Part shown: in pieces, positions 1-7,044 of the stretch
How positions within the stretch are numbered: the stretch's first letter is position 1
Layout: each line of letters starts with the position of its first letter
Origin: an uncultured Eubacterium sp.
GTDB lineage: Bacteria > Bacillota > Clostridia > Oscillospirales > Acutalibacteraceae
Length of the DNA: 64,000 bases
NCBI GenBank assembly: GCA_944380545.1
Contig: CALWHV010000001.1
Coordinates: 62,001-126,000, forward strand
Direction of reading: 5' to 3'
Made by a program: the position numbers and the translations under genes
The notes under the pieces: generated by a model
Told to the model about the DNA's origin: nothing
Databases searched by the model: none
What the model saw: only the letters and a program-made list of their open reading frames with translations

Positions 1-27
1 ATCAAAAATAACTGCTTTGTATCTCAT
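1..27 (-). CDS. HAD-superfamily hydrolase, N-terminal codons only
   Basis: Reading the minus strand from 27 gives nine codons, MRYKAVIFD, running off the window edge. A ribosome binding site (AGAGGAAAG) lies just upstream of the ATG. A short basic start followed by hydrophobic residues ending in Asp is the usual beginning of HAD phosphatases (motif I DxDGT would follow outside the window). It lies about 50 bases downstream of the thioesterase on the same strand, so the two probably share a transcript. Family assignment rests on nine residues only. Confidence 0.5.
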
Positions 28-75
28 ATCTTTCCTCTTGAAAATTATGTGTGAAACGGGTCGCCTGCGCGGGAA

Positions 76-459
76 TCAGCCGAGCTTTGCCATAAATCTT
101 TTTTCGTCAACGGCAAAGCGCTCTATCGTGCCGCCGCCTATTTTTTCGCCCTTTTCATTTTCGGCGCTGACCTCAAAAACAAGCCTGCGCCCCTGCGCTT
201 CTTTAAGCACGGCTCTTGCCGTTATCCTTTCGCCGATGCCGCTTGCCCTGTCGTGCGTTATGCTCACCGCCGTGCCCACGGTGGTTTCGCCCTCCTCAAG
301 CAGAGGAGCGGCGGCGGCGCAGGTCGCCTCCTCCATAAGGGCAAGCATAAATGGCGTGCCCAAAACGGCAAGCGAGCCGCTCTTTGCCGCGGCAGCCGTA
401 TTGCTCTCGTTTACGGTAAGCGATTTTTCCGCACAAAGCGCGGTGTCGGTATTTTTCAT
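76..459 (-). CDS. hotdog-fold thioesterase (fluoroacetyl-CoA thioesterase-like)
   Basis: A 127-residue protein. The sequence TPFMLALMEEATCAAAAPLL near residues 36-55 matches the long hotdog helix with its conserved Glu, and GTAVSITHDRASGIGERI with the later VFEVSAENEKGEKIGGGTI matches the sheet that forms the acyl-CoA pocket in FlK-like thioesterases. Such enzymes hydrolyse short acyl-CoA thioesters in the cytosol; the substrate cannot be read here. An upstream in-frame ATG at 504 exists, but the ATG at 459 has a good site (AAAGGATG) at the right spacing. A consensus promoter lies at 515-543. It is probably co-transcribed with the HAD gene at the window edge. Confidence 0.75.
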   Translation of the reverse strand: MKNTDTALCAEKSLTVNESNTAAAAKSGSLAVLGTPFMLALMEEATCAAAAPLLEEGETTVGTAVSITHDRASGIGERITARAVLKEAQGRRLVFEVSAENEKGEKIGGGTIERFAVDEKRFMAKLG

Positions 460-514
460 ATGAGCATCCTTTCCGCCGGCGGTCTGTTTTGCCGCCGCAA
501 TCATATTGCCACAG

Positions 515-543
515 ATTATAGTATAGCATAATCAATTTGTTAA
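515..543 (-). promoter_or_regulatory. sigma-A promoter for the thioesterase gene
   Basis: On the minus strand TTAACA (538-543) and TATAAT (515-520) are separated by exactly 17 bases and point toward the thioesterase start. Confidence 0.65.
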
Positions 544-639
544 TACAATAAAAGAATTGCCGCAAAAGAATTGCCGGCTGAGTATGGCGTTTTTCCGCCG
601 CATATGATAAAATGGTTTCAGTTTACGGAGGCGTTTGAA

Positions 640-1416
640 TTGAAAGAGGGAATCGGCAGGCTCCACCTGCTTGACGAGCTTAGGGGCTTTGCAATACTTT
701 GTATGGTTTTGCACCATATGTTTTACGACATCGGCTTTGTGCTGCATTACGACATCGGCTATAAAATCTTTAACGCGCTGTGCGTTTTTCAGCCGCTTTT
801 CTGGGCGCTGTTCATAGTTACATCCGGCATTTGCAGCCGCCTTTCAAGAAACACGCTGCGCCGCGGCGCCGTTGTTTTTGCGGCGGGGCTTGCCGTTTCG
901 CTCGTAACGGCGGTCATTATGCCGGCGCTCGGCATAACGGGCGCGGAGATATATTTCGGCGTGCTCTCCTGCCTCGGCGCGTCTATGATGATAGTCGGCG
1001 CGTTTATGCCGCTGATAAACAGGCTCTCCCCGCGCGGCAGCGTTGCGGCAATGGCCGTATCGGCGTTTCTTTTCGCCGCGTTTTACGATATAAGCTCCGG
1101 CAGCGTGCTGTTCGGGCTTGTCAAGCCGCCTGAGGCGCTTTATAAAACGGATATAACGGCGTTTTTGGGGCTTCACACCGCCGGCTTCTTCTCTGCGGAT
1201 TATTTTCCGCTGCTGCCGTGGTTTTTTATGTTCCTCTTCGGCGCGTTCCTCGGCAGATGGGCGCGCGACGGCGCCTTCCCGCCCCTGTTTTACAAGCCGC
1301 GCGTAAAGGCTCTGCGCTTTCTGGGCAAAAACAGCCTTTGGGTCTATCTGCTGCACCAGCCCGCGCTTTACGCCGTGATGTATCTGATAAGCTTTATCCA
1401 GCTCCTTACCGTCTGA
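640..1416 (+). CDS. DUF1624 (heparan-alpha-glucosaminide N-acetyltransferase-like) membrane protein
   Basis: A polytopic membrane protein of about 258 residues. It opens with LHLLDELRGFAILCMVLHHM, the conserved first segment of DUF1624 and related acyltransferases: D-E-x-R-G followed by a membrane helix with paired His. About seven hydrophobic segments follow, ending with GKNSLWVYLLHQPALY, a typical last-helix motif of the superfamily. The family is expected to transfer acyl groups across the membrane to cell-surface sugars, but the substrate is unknown. A TTG start at 640 is preferred because GGAG lies 9 bases upstream and the protein then begins at the family motif. In-frame ATGs at 571 and 604 lack a site. 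Confidence 0.75.
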   Translation: MKEGIGRLHLLDELRGFAILCMVLHHMFYDIGFVLHYDIGYKIFNALCVFQPLFWALFIVTSGICSRLSRNTLRRGAVVFAAGLAVSLVTAVIMPALGITGAEIYFGVLSCLGASMMIVGAFMPLINRLSPRGSVAAMAVSAFLFAAFYDISSGSVLFGLVKPPEALYKTDITAFLGLHTAGFFSADYFPLLPWFFMFLFGAFLGRWARDGAFPPLFYKPRVKALRFLGKNSLWVYLLHQPALYAVMYLISFIQLLTV

Positions 1417-1439
1417 AAGCGTTATATCGGCGATTGCTC

Positions 1440-1800
1440 GCTCACTGCGGGCGGCTGGTAGCCGCCCCTACGCGTCGTCGAAATTCATACCATTGCGCTC
1501 GAAACCGCCGATTGAAAATGGTGTTGTTTCACCAAACACCGCGTAGGGTCCGCGCGTCGAAATTCATACCATTCCGTTCGCAACCGCCGATTGAAAATGG
1601 CGTTGCTTCACCAAACACCGCGTAGGGTCCGCGCGTCGAAATTCATACCATTCCGTTCGCAACCGCCGATTGAAAATGGCGTTGTTTCACCAAATACCGC
1701 GTAGGGTCCGCAACCTGCGGACCGCTAATAAGAGTCGTTTCGGCGATTGCTCGCTCACTGCGAGCGGCTGGTAGCCGCCCCTACGCGTGGCTGTTGGAAT
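1440..1800. repeat. dispersed intergenic repeat cluster with a 79-bp tandem array
   Basis: This 480-base gap holds no credible gene. It contains three consecutive units with a 79-base period (for example starting at 1551 and 1630), each carrying gaaattcataccatt, an accgccgattgaaaatgg core and ending in cgcgtagggtccgc. Flanking them are hairpin modules: GGCGGC/GCCGCC at about 1448-1468, GGTCCGC/GCGGACC at about 1706-1724, and a second GCGGCT/AGCCGC stem near 1762-1778. The same building blocks recur at about 13.96-14.34, 33.96-34.50 and 46.42-46.92 kb. It is a repeat family, not CRISPR: the units are contiguous with no spacers. Confidence 0.85.
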
Positions 1801-1863
1801 TGCGCTTTTCGGGGACCCCGATGGGACTGCTAAGAAGCGTCATCTCTGCGATTTCGGATACAA

Positions 1864-1891
1864 AAAATGCCGCACGGCTGTGCGGCATTTT
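1864..1891 (-). terminator. terminator of the P-type ATPase operon
   Basis: A perfect 12-bp inverted repeat AAAATGCCGCAC / GTGCGGCATTTT with a 4-base loop sits 11 bases past the ATPase stop codon. On the minus strand it ends in a T tract. Confidence 0.85.
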
Positions 1892-1901
1892 GTTATGTGC
1901 G

Positions 1902-3875
1902 TTATTTTTTTGATTTTCTAACATAGAGCGCGCGCAGGGAATTTGCAACGGCGATGAGGCACACGCCCACATCGCCGAAAACGGCAAGCCACATTGCGCT
2001 CTCGCCAAGCACGCCCAGAGCGGAAACGATGATGATAAGCACCTTGATGCCTATGCTGAACACGATGTTCTGGCGCACGATGGCCATTGTTTTTTTGGCG
2101 ATGCGCCGCGCCGCGGGTATCTTTGAAAGGCTGTCGCCCATAATAACGACATCCGCCGCCTCAATAGCGGCGTCGGAGCCGATGCCGCCCATCGCAACGC
2201 CCACATCGGCGCAGGCAAGCACGGGGGCGTCGTTTATGCCGTCGCCCGTGTAGAGCACTGCAGAGCCGCTCTTTTCCTTGATCTCCTTGACCTTGCCCAC
2301 CTTGCCGTCCGGCAAAAGCTTGGCGCAGTATTCGTCTATGCCCGCCTTCTGCGCTATGTCGGCTGCGATTTCGTGGCGGTCGCCCGTCAGCATAACCGTC
2401 TTTTTAACGCCGTCGGCGCGCAACTCGGCAATAGCCTCGCGGCTGTCCGTTTTGATAACATCGGCAAACACGATGTCGCCCAGAAATTCCGTTTCGGAGC
2501 AGAGGTAGATCGCCGTGCCCACAAGCGAGGTCTCTTTGAAATCAACGCCCGCCTTTTGCATCAGCTTTTCGTTTCCGGCATAGTATTTTTTGCCGTTGAT
2601 AACGGCGGAAACGCCCATTCCGGCGTAGTTTTTGGCGTCCGTCACCTCAAGCTCGTCGGCAAACTGGCCGAACGCGAGCGTAACGGATTTTGCTATCGGG
2701 TGGGTGGAATACCGCTCGCACGCCGCTATCAGCCCCAAAAGCTCGCGGTGCTCGTTTTTGTTTTCACAGTGGCAGTTAACACATTCGCAGCGCACGAATT
2801 CAAATTTGCCGCTCGTTATCGTTCCGGTCTTGTCAAACACGGCGGTGTCGAATTTTGCAAGCATCTCAAGATAATTGCCGCCCTTGATGAGCACACCCTG
2901 CTTTGAGCTTGCGCCCAGTCCGCCGAAAAACGCCAGCGGAATGGAGATAACGATGGCGCAGGGGCAGGATACGACAAGCGCGGAGAGGCCCCTGTACGCC
3001 CAGTCCTTCCACTCGCCGCCGAAAAAGAGCGGCGGCACAACGATTATCAGCAGCGCGATAAGGCACACCACGGGCGTGTAGACCCTTGCAAAGCGGCTGA
3101 TGAATTTTTCAGCGTGGCTCTTTTTTGAATCCGCGTCCTCTATCATAGAAAGTATGCGCGAAACGGTGGAATCCTTGTATTCCTTTACCGCCCGAACGCG
3201 CAGCATACCGTCGATATTTATCGAGCCTGAAAGTATCTCGTCGCCCGCGGTGAGCGAGGCCGGCACGCTCTCGCCTGTCAGCGCCGCCATATCGACCTCG
3301 GCGCTGCCGCTTTCTATAACGCCGTCTATCTCCACCTTTTCGCCGGGGTTAACAACAAAGATATCGCCCGGCTTTATGCTCTCCGGCGGCTCGTCAACAA
3401 GCTTTCCGCCGCGCTCGGCGTGCACCTGCTGCGGGGCGGAGCGTATCATCTGCGATATTGAGCGGCGGCTTCTGCCCACGGCAAGGTCCTGCAGAAATTC
3501 GCCTATCGTGTAAAGGATAACGACGGCGCAGCCCTCCGAATATTCGCCTATGATGAACGCGCCGAGCGACGCTATAGTCATCAGGAAATTCTCGTTGAAT
3601 ATATTGCCGTGAAATATGCCCTGCACGGCCTCCTTTATGATGTTGAAGCCCACCGTCAAGTAGGACGCCGCAAAGATTATCAGCGGCACGAATTCGGGCG
3701 CCGCCGTAAACTCGCCGGCGATGTAGCCCGCCGCGAAAAGCAGAACTCCCGCCGCCATTTTTGCGAAAAACGCCTTTTTGTTCACCTGCTCCGAGCCGTG
3801 CGCGTGGTCGTGTCCGCAGCCGCAGGACTCGCCGCAGTGCTCGTGCTCGTGATCGTGCTTATGATTTTCAGCCAT
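1902..3875 (-). CDS. cadA: heavy-metal-transporting P1B-type ATPase (Zn/Cd/Co efflux type)
   Basis: A 657-residue P1B ATPase. Visible motifs are TGES (about 200-203, actuator), the CPC metal-binding membrane motif (about 304-306), the phosphorylation site DKTGT (about 348-352), the HP locus typical of P1B pumps (about 392) and GDGIND (about 544-549). The N-terminus lacks a folded CxxC HMA domain and instead carries a His/Cys/Asp-rich tail (residues 4-27). A second Cys cluster, CECVNCHC, follows the phosphorylation site. CPC with a His-rich tail suggests Zn, Cd or related divalent cation export. The ArsR gene ends 9 bases upstream, so the two form one repressor-pump operon. Confidence 0.92.
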   Translation of the reverse strand: MAENHKHDHEHEHCGESCGCGHDHAHGSEQVNKKAFFAKMAAGVLLFAAGYIAGEFTAAPEFVPLIIFAASYLTVGFNIIKEAVQGIFHGNIFNENFLMTIASLGAFIIGEYSEGCAVVILYTIGEFLQDLAVGRSRRSISQMIRSAPQQVHAERGGKLVDEPPESIKPGDIFVVNPGEKVEIDGVIESGSAEVDMAALTGESVPASLTAGDEILSGSINIDGMLRVRAVKEYKDSTVSRILSMIEDADSKKSHAEKFISRFARVYTPVVCLIALLIIVVPPLFFGGEWKDWAYRGLSALVVSCPCAIVISIPLAFFGGLGASSKQGVLIKGGNYLEMLAKFDTAVFDKTGTITSGKFEFVRCECVNCHCENKNEHRELLGLIAACERYSTHPIAKSVTLAFGQFADELEVTDAKNYAGMGVSAVINGKKYYAGNEKLMQKAGVDFKETSLVGTAIYLCSETEFLGDIVFADVIKTDSREAIAELRADGVKKTVMLTGDRHEIAADIAQKAGIDEYCAKLLPDGKVGKVKEIKEKSGSAVLYTGDGINDAPVLACADVGVAMGGIGSDAAIEAADVVIMGDSLSKIPAARRIAKKTMAIVRQNIVFSIGIKVLIIIVSALGVLGESAMWLAVFGDVGVCLIAVANSLRALYVRKSKK

Positions 3876-3884
3876 AATTTCCTC

Positions 3885-4169
3885 CTATTCCTCAATATGC
3901 TCGATGCCGCAGTTTATTATTGTTTTAACATGGTCGTCCGAAAGTGAATAGACCACCTGCTTGCCGTCGCGCCGGTATTTCACAAGGTGGTTTTGCTTTA
4001 GTATCCTCAGCTGGTGGGAAACAGCCGTCTGCGACACGCCCGTGGCGGCGGTTATCTCCGTTACATTCAGATCGCCGTCAAACAGCGAGCAGAGGATCCT
4101 CAGCCTTGTGGAATCCGAAAAAATTTTAAAAAGGTCGGCAAGGTCGTACACCATTTCTTCACTGAGCAT
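3885..4169 (-). CDS. ArsR/SmtB-family metal-sensing repressor
   Basis: A 94-residue winged-helix protein. The region LFKIFSDSTRLRILCSLFDG is the ArsR entry helix, TEITAATGVSQTAVSHQLRILKQNHLVKYRRDGKQV... is the recognition helix and wing, and the C-terminal HVKTIINCGIEHIEE carries the Asp/His helix used by SmtB/CzrA-type (alpha-5) sensors. This suggests Zn or Cd sensing rather than a CxC arsenic sensor. The start at 4169 has AAGGAGG seven bases upstream; an ATG at 4220 falls inside the operator and promoter. It represses its own operon with the downstream ATPase. Confidence 0.9.
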   Translation of the reverse strand: MLSEEMVYDLADLFKIFSDSTRLRILCSLFDGDLNVTEITAATGVSQTAVSHQLRILKQNHLVKYRRDGKQVVYSLSDDHVKTIINCGIEHIEE

Positions 4170-4222
4170 GGCAAAGCCTCCTTCGGTAATCGAAGAACAG
4201 AACGCGCATAACATATGCACAT

Positions 4223-4265
4223 CTGTTCATATGAACAGTATATTACCGCAAAACGGATTTGTCAA
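4223..4265 (-). promoter_or_regulatory. promoter with ArsR operator for the metal-efflux operon
   Basis: On the minus strand TTGACA (4260-4265), a 17-base spacer and TATACT (4237-4242) form a near-consensus promoter. The perfect 16-bp palindrome CTGTTCATATGAACAG (4223-4238) overlaps the last bases of the -10 box and matches the form of SmtB/CzrA/CadC operators (ATGAACA...TGTTCAT). A repressor bound here would block RNA polymerase directly. Confidence 0.85.
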
Positions 4266-4351
4266 TAGCTTTTTTCGATAATTTTGCACGATTTTTCGAT
4301 TTTTTTGCACCCTCGTTAATATTTTTGACGGAATTTTCGATTTTTTTGCAC

Positions 4352-4377
4352 AAAAAAAGCCGCGCGCTGCGCGGCTT
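4352..4377 (-). terminator. terminator of the LexA-controlled two-gene operon
   Basis: The stem AAGCCGCGC/GCGCGGCTT with a 3-base loop is followed by seven Ts on the minus strand, 65 bases past the stop codon of the sigma-like gene. The next stretch (about 4275-4350) holds two near-identical copies of cgatttttttgcac but no gene. Confidence 0.8.
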
Positions 4378-4441
4378 CGTCGAATGAAAATAATGTTGTT
4401 TTTGGAGCTTGCTTTGTTTCGGCGGCTGCGGTTTCCCTCCG

Positions 4442-4774
4442 TTATTCGTCGCGCTTCAGCCAGAGCTCGTTTGAGCAGCGCAGCGCGGCGGCGCAGTATT
4501 CCAGCCGGTTTGCGACGGTTGAAACGGCGCTTTTTATGTGGCGGCTGACGGTGGACTGCGAAAGCCCCAGCCGCCTTGCTATCTCGCGCTGCGTCATCAT
4601 ATTTGAAAAGCGCATCTCAAGGCACAGCTGCTGGCGGGGAGACAGCTCGTTTTCCATTATCTTCGGCAGCACCTCCCTGAGCGCCTTTCGCGTTGCGGCG
4701 CGGGCGGCAAGGTCGCTCTCGCCGCGGCCGGCGGAATAGATAAGATATTCGTGTAAAATCCTTTTGTTCAGCAT
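4442..4774 (-). CDS. sigma region 4-like HTH protein, SOS-associated
   Basis: A 110-residue protein. Its central part, LSPRQQLCLEMRFSNMMTQ followed by REIARRLGLSQSTVSRHIK, is a LuxR/sigma-70 region 4-type helix-turn-helix. There is no sigma region 2, so it is not a complete sigma factor; it resembles the small sigma-like regulators of prophages and integrative elements. The start at 4774 has GGGGAGG at proper spacing and overlaps the preceding gene by 7 bases, implying translational coupling. The operon promoter carries a LexA box. The function (transcriptional activator or anti-sigma-like adaptor) is inferred only. Confidence 0.65.
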   Translation of the reverse strand: MLNKRILHEYLIYSAGRGESDLAARAATRKALREVLPKIMENELSPRQQLCLEMRFSNMMTQREIARRLGLSQSTVSRHIKSAVSTVANRLEYCAAALRCSNELWLKRDE

Positions 4775-4980
4775 ATGTCCTCCCCGTTGTAGTATTCTGA
4801 AAGCATTGTTGATATCACCTTGCACTGGCTCGCCATATCGTAGTATACCTTGATCCGGCGGCGCAGGCGCACAAGGTCCTCTCCCGTATATACGCGCAGA
4901 AGCGGGCGCAGACCGGCGATCTTTGAGTTGAGCACCCGGTACTGCTGCTCGTATTCTGCTGCAAGAGCATCTATGTTCAT
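4768..4980 (-). CDS. small coiled-coil-like protein of unknown function, SOS operon
   Basis: A 70-residue soluble protein, MNIDALAAEYEQQYRVLNSK..., rich in Leu, Arg and Tyr with heptad-like spacing; I do not recognise the family. AAAGGGAGG lies 7 bases before the ATG. It is the first gene of a two-gene operon with the sigma-like protein, which begins before this gene ends. The LexA-box promoter lies 60 bases upstream. A phage or element regulatory origin is possible but there are no neighbouring phage genes. Confidence 0.6.
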   Translation of the reverse strand: MNIDALAAEYEQQYRVLNSKIAGLRPLLRVYTGEDLVRLRRRIKVYYDMASQCKVISTMLSEYYNGEDIC

Positions 4981-5039
4981 ATTGATACCTCCCTTTCGTG
5001 GTGAAAGCGATACAGGGGCGGCGTTCGCTTACGGTTTTT

Positions 5040-5068
5040 ATATTATACGAACAAATGTTCGATGTCAA
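5040..5068 (-). promoter_or_regulatory. LexA (DinR)-box promoter
   Basis: On the minus strand TTGACA (5063-5068) and TAATAT (5040-5045) are 17 bases apart. The spacer contains CGAACATTTGTTCG (5048-5061), an exact match to the Gram-positive LexA operator CGAAC-N4-GTTCG. LexA bound here would sit between the two promoter boxes. Confidence 0.8.
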
Positions 5069-5223
5069 CGGCGCGCCGTTTCTTTTTTGCGCATATCGGC
5101 TAATTGCTTTTGTAAGTCCGCTTTTGCGGTCTTTGCCGCCGTTTTTTGCCCGTCGGGCAGGAGGGTCGGCGGCTTACACAGGGGGCGCACTGTAAAAATA
5201 TACAAAAATTGTTGATATCCAGG

Positions 5224-5252
5224 TTGACAAATTGTGCAATTCGGTGTATGAT
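5224..5252 (+). promoter_or_regulatory. sigma-A promoter of a candidate small RNA
   Basis: TTGACA (5224-5229) and TATGAT (5247-5252) are separated by 17 bases. The transcript would meet a strong terminator about 95 bases later, before any gene. Confidence 0.7.
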
Positions 5253-5258
5253 AAGAAT

Positions 5259-5352
5259 TACCTTAAAACGGAGCCGCAACCGTTTTAAGTATCTTGTCCT
5301 CCTATTGTTGTTAAGACAGAGGAAAAAGCAGCGTGTTAAGCGCTGCTTTTTT
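5259..5352 (+). ncRNA. candidate small RNA or short leader of about 95 nt
   Basis: Between a consensus promoter and a strong terminator there is no usable reading frame. The predicted RNA holds a perfect 10-bp stem (5262-5271 with 5280-5289), then a pyrimidine-rich stretch containing CCTCCT (5298-5303) that could be exposed in a loop, then the terminator stem (AAAAAGCAGCG/CGCTGCTTTTT, 5323-5352). CCUCC loops in Firmicute regulatory RNAs pair with Shine-Dalgarno sequences, which suggests, without proof, a trans-acting RNA. It could also be an attenuated leader for the transporter that follows, though that gene has its own promoter. I cannot match it to a known family. Confidence 0.5.
5323..5352 (+). 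terminator. intrinsic terminator of the candidate small RNA
   Basis: An 11-bp stem AAAAAGCAGCG/CGCTGCTTTTT with a 7-base loop and six Ts. Confidence 0.85.
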
Positions 5353-5465
5353 CTTTTGCCCCCCGCTGAAATTTGCGCAGCGGAATATAGGGGGCGTCAA
5401 GGCTGTTGATTTGTATAATTTTAATATAAATTTCAGTTTTCTTTTTAAAAATTAGGTTAAGAATA

Positions 5466-5494
5466 TTGCATAATTGTCAAATCTTTGTTAAAAT
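5466..5494 (+). promoter_or_regulatory. promoter of the GPH transporter operon
   Basis: TTGCAT (5466-5471), a 17-base spacer and TAAAAT (5489-5494), 34 bases before the ATG. The stretch 5360-5465 is AT-rich and shows nothing else. Confidence 0.55.
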
Positions 5495-5528
5495 TGAGTG
5501 AAAAACACTTTTGAAAGGAGTCTTTATA

Positions 5529-7031
5529 ATGGCTGACGGTAAAAACGACAGCAAAAAAGTAATGAAGTTCTCCGAGATCATCACATACGGCATAGGCCTG
5601 TTCGGCGTTGCGCTGCTTACGGGCTGGATGCCGGATTACACCGCCACCTTCTTTGCGGATTTCGCATTCAAGGGCAAGGGGTTTGACAGCGATGTGATGA
5701 GCTCGGCAATCACCAGCGTATTCTTCGTAGCCGGCATCGTGGGCGCCGTGTGCGAGATCGTTATCGGCTATTTGGTGGACAGAACACGCACCAAGTTCGG
5801 CAAGGTAAAGCCGTGGGTGGGCTTCGGCGTCGTGCCGCTTGCAATAGTTGCAATGCTTGTTTTCGTTGCCCCCAACACCGGCTCGCAGACTATGGCAATC
5901 GTGTGGATGTTCATAATATACAGCCTTTACACCGCCGTTTCCTGCGCGGTTGAAAGCCCGGCAAACTGCTTCGGCTCGCTTTGCTCGCCCAACCCCTCGG
6001 AGCGCTCAAAGGCTATCTCCATATCCTCCTTCCTGCGCGCCGTGGGCCAGAGCGGCGGCATGGTCGTAATTATGGCGGTAGGCGCAATAATGAAGCTGCT
6101 TATGGGCCAGCAGCAGTTCAAAAACGCGGAGGGTCAGGGCATAGACCTTGTTATCTCCACCGCCGTCTGCTGCCTCGGCATCATACTTTTCGTTATGATA
6201 TTCTTTGCAAACAACAAGGAGCGCGTGCCCTTCACGCAGGAAAAGATAAGCATCAAGGATTCGCTCAAGGTTGTTTTCGGCAACAAGAACCTGCTTATGG
6301 TATCCCTCACCAAGTTCACGGGCTTCGGGCGCGGAGTTTACGGCACGGTTTCTCTTTACATAGCCGTTTACCTGCTCGGCTCAAAGAATCTTAAGCCTGC
6401 GCTGCTGCTGCCGATGGGCATAGGCACCGCGGTGGGCACGCTGCTTGTAAATTTCGTGCTCAAGAAGTTCTCAACAAAAACAACTTATATCCTGTTTTGC
6501 GTTTACGGCGCGTCCTCGCTGGCGATACTCTATCTTGTTTCAAGCTCCGTCGGCTTCAACGAGGCGCTGATAATCCCGTTCCTCATCATCAATTTCTTCT
6601 GCGGCATTCAGCACGGCAACACAAACACCACGCCCAATATTATGATTGCGGACTGCGTGGACGAAATCGAATATAAAACGGGCAAGCGGCAGGACGGCAT
6701 CGCCTACGCGGGCTACGGATTGTTCTCAAAGGTTGCGTCCGCCTGCACCAAGGGCTTCGGTCCGTGGCTGCTGTATACCTGGAGCCAGTATGCCGTTTCC
6801 CAGAATCCGAATGTTGCGTACGCCGCGCAGAGCGATTCCACGCTCAACAAGATGCTGATGATATACACGATTATCCCCGCCATATTCGTTGTGCTGCAGA
6901 TGGTGCCCATCTTCTTCTACGATAATGTTGGCAAGAAGAAGGAAATGATCACCCAGGCGCTCAAGGAGCGCAGAGCAGCCGCGGCAGCCGAAAACGGGGA
7001 AGGCTCCGAGCCTCTTGCCGAGGCTGAATAA
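5529..7031 (+). CDS. GPH-family sugar:cation symporter (MFS)
   Basis: A 500-residue polytopic membrane protein with about 12 helices. The early loop GYLVDRTRTKFGKVKPWVGFG is the diagnostic D-R-T-x-(3)-G-(K/R)-x-(R/K)-P-W motif of the glycoside-pentoside-hexuronide (MelB/LacS-like) symporters. GKRQDGIAYAG in the second half is the matching repeat motif of the same family. It is expected to take up a glycoside or sugar acid with Na+ or H+. The start at 5529 has AAAGGAG 8 bases upstream. The next gene starts 14 bases after the stop, so the two are co-transcribed. There is no IIA-like domain, only a short acidic tail. Confidence 0.88.
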   Translation: MADGKNDSKKVMKFSEIITYGIGLFGVALLTGWMPDYTATFFADFAFKGKGFDSDVMSSAITSVFFVAGIVGAVCEIVIGYLVDRTRTKFGKVKPWVGFGVVPLAIVAMLVFVAPNTGSQTMAIVWMFIIYSLYTAVSCAVESPANCFGSLCSPNPSERSKAISISSFLRAVGQSGGMVVIMAVGAIMKLLMGQQQFKNAEGQGIDLVISTAVCCLGIILFVMIFFANNKERVPFTQEKISIKDSLKVVFGNKNLLMVSLTKFTGFGRGVYGTVSLYIAVYLLGSKNLKPALLLPMGIGTAVGTLLVNFVLKKFSTKTTYILFCVYGASSLAILYLVSSSVGFNEALIIPFLIINFFCGIQHGNTNTTPNIMIADCVDEIEYKTGKRQDGIAYAGYGLFSKVASACTKGFGPWLLYTWSQYAVSQNPNVAYAAQSDSTLNKMLMIYTIIPAIFVVLQMVPIFFYDNVGKKKEMITQALKERRAAAAAENGEGSEPLAEAE

Positions 7032-7044
7032 GGAGGTGCTCAAG

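Noticed and set aside
1551..1710. CRISPR-like array
   Set aside because: The 79-bp units are directly adjacent without unique spacers, and no cas genes are near.
4275..4350. Direct repeats cgatttttttgcac as an operator or att site
   Set aside because: Two AT-rich copies with variable spacing; probably part of the terminator tail.
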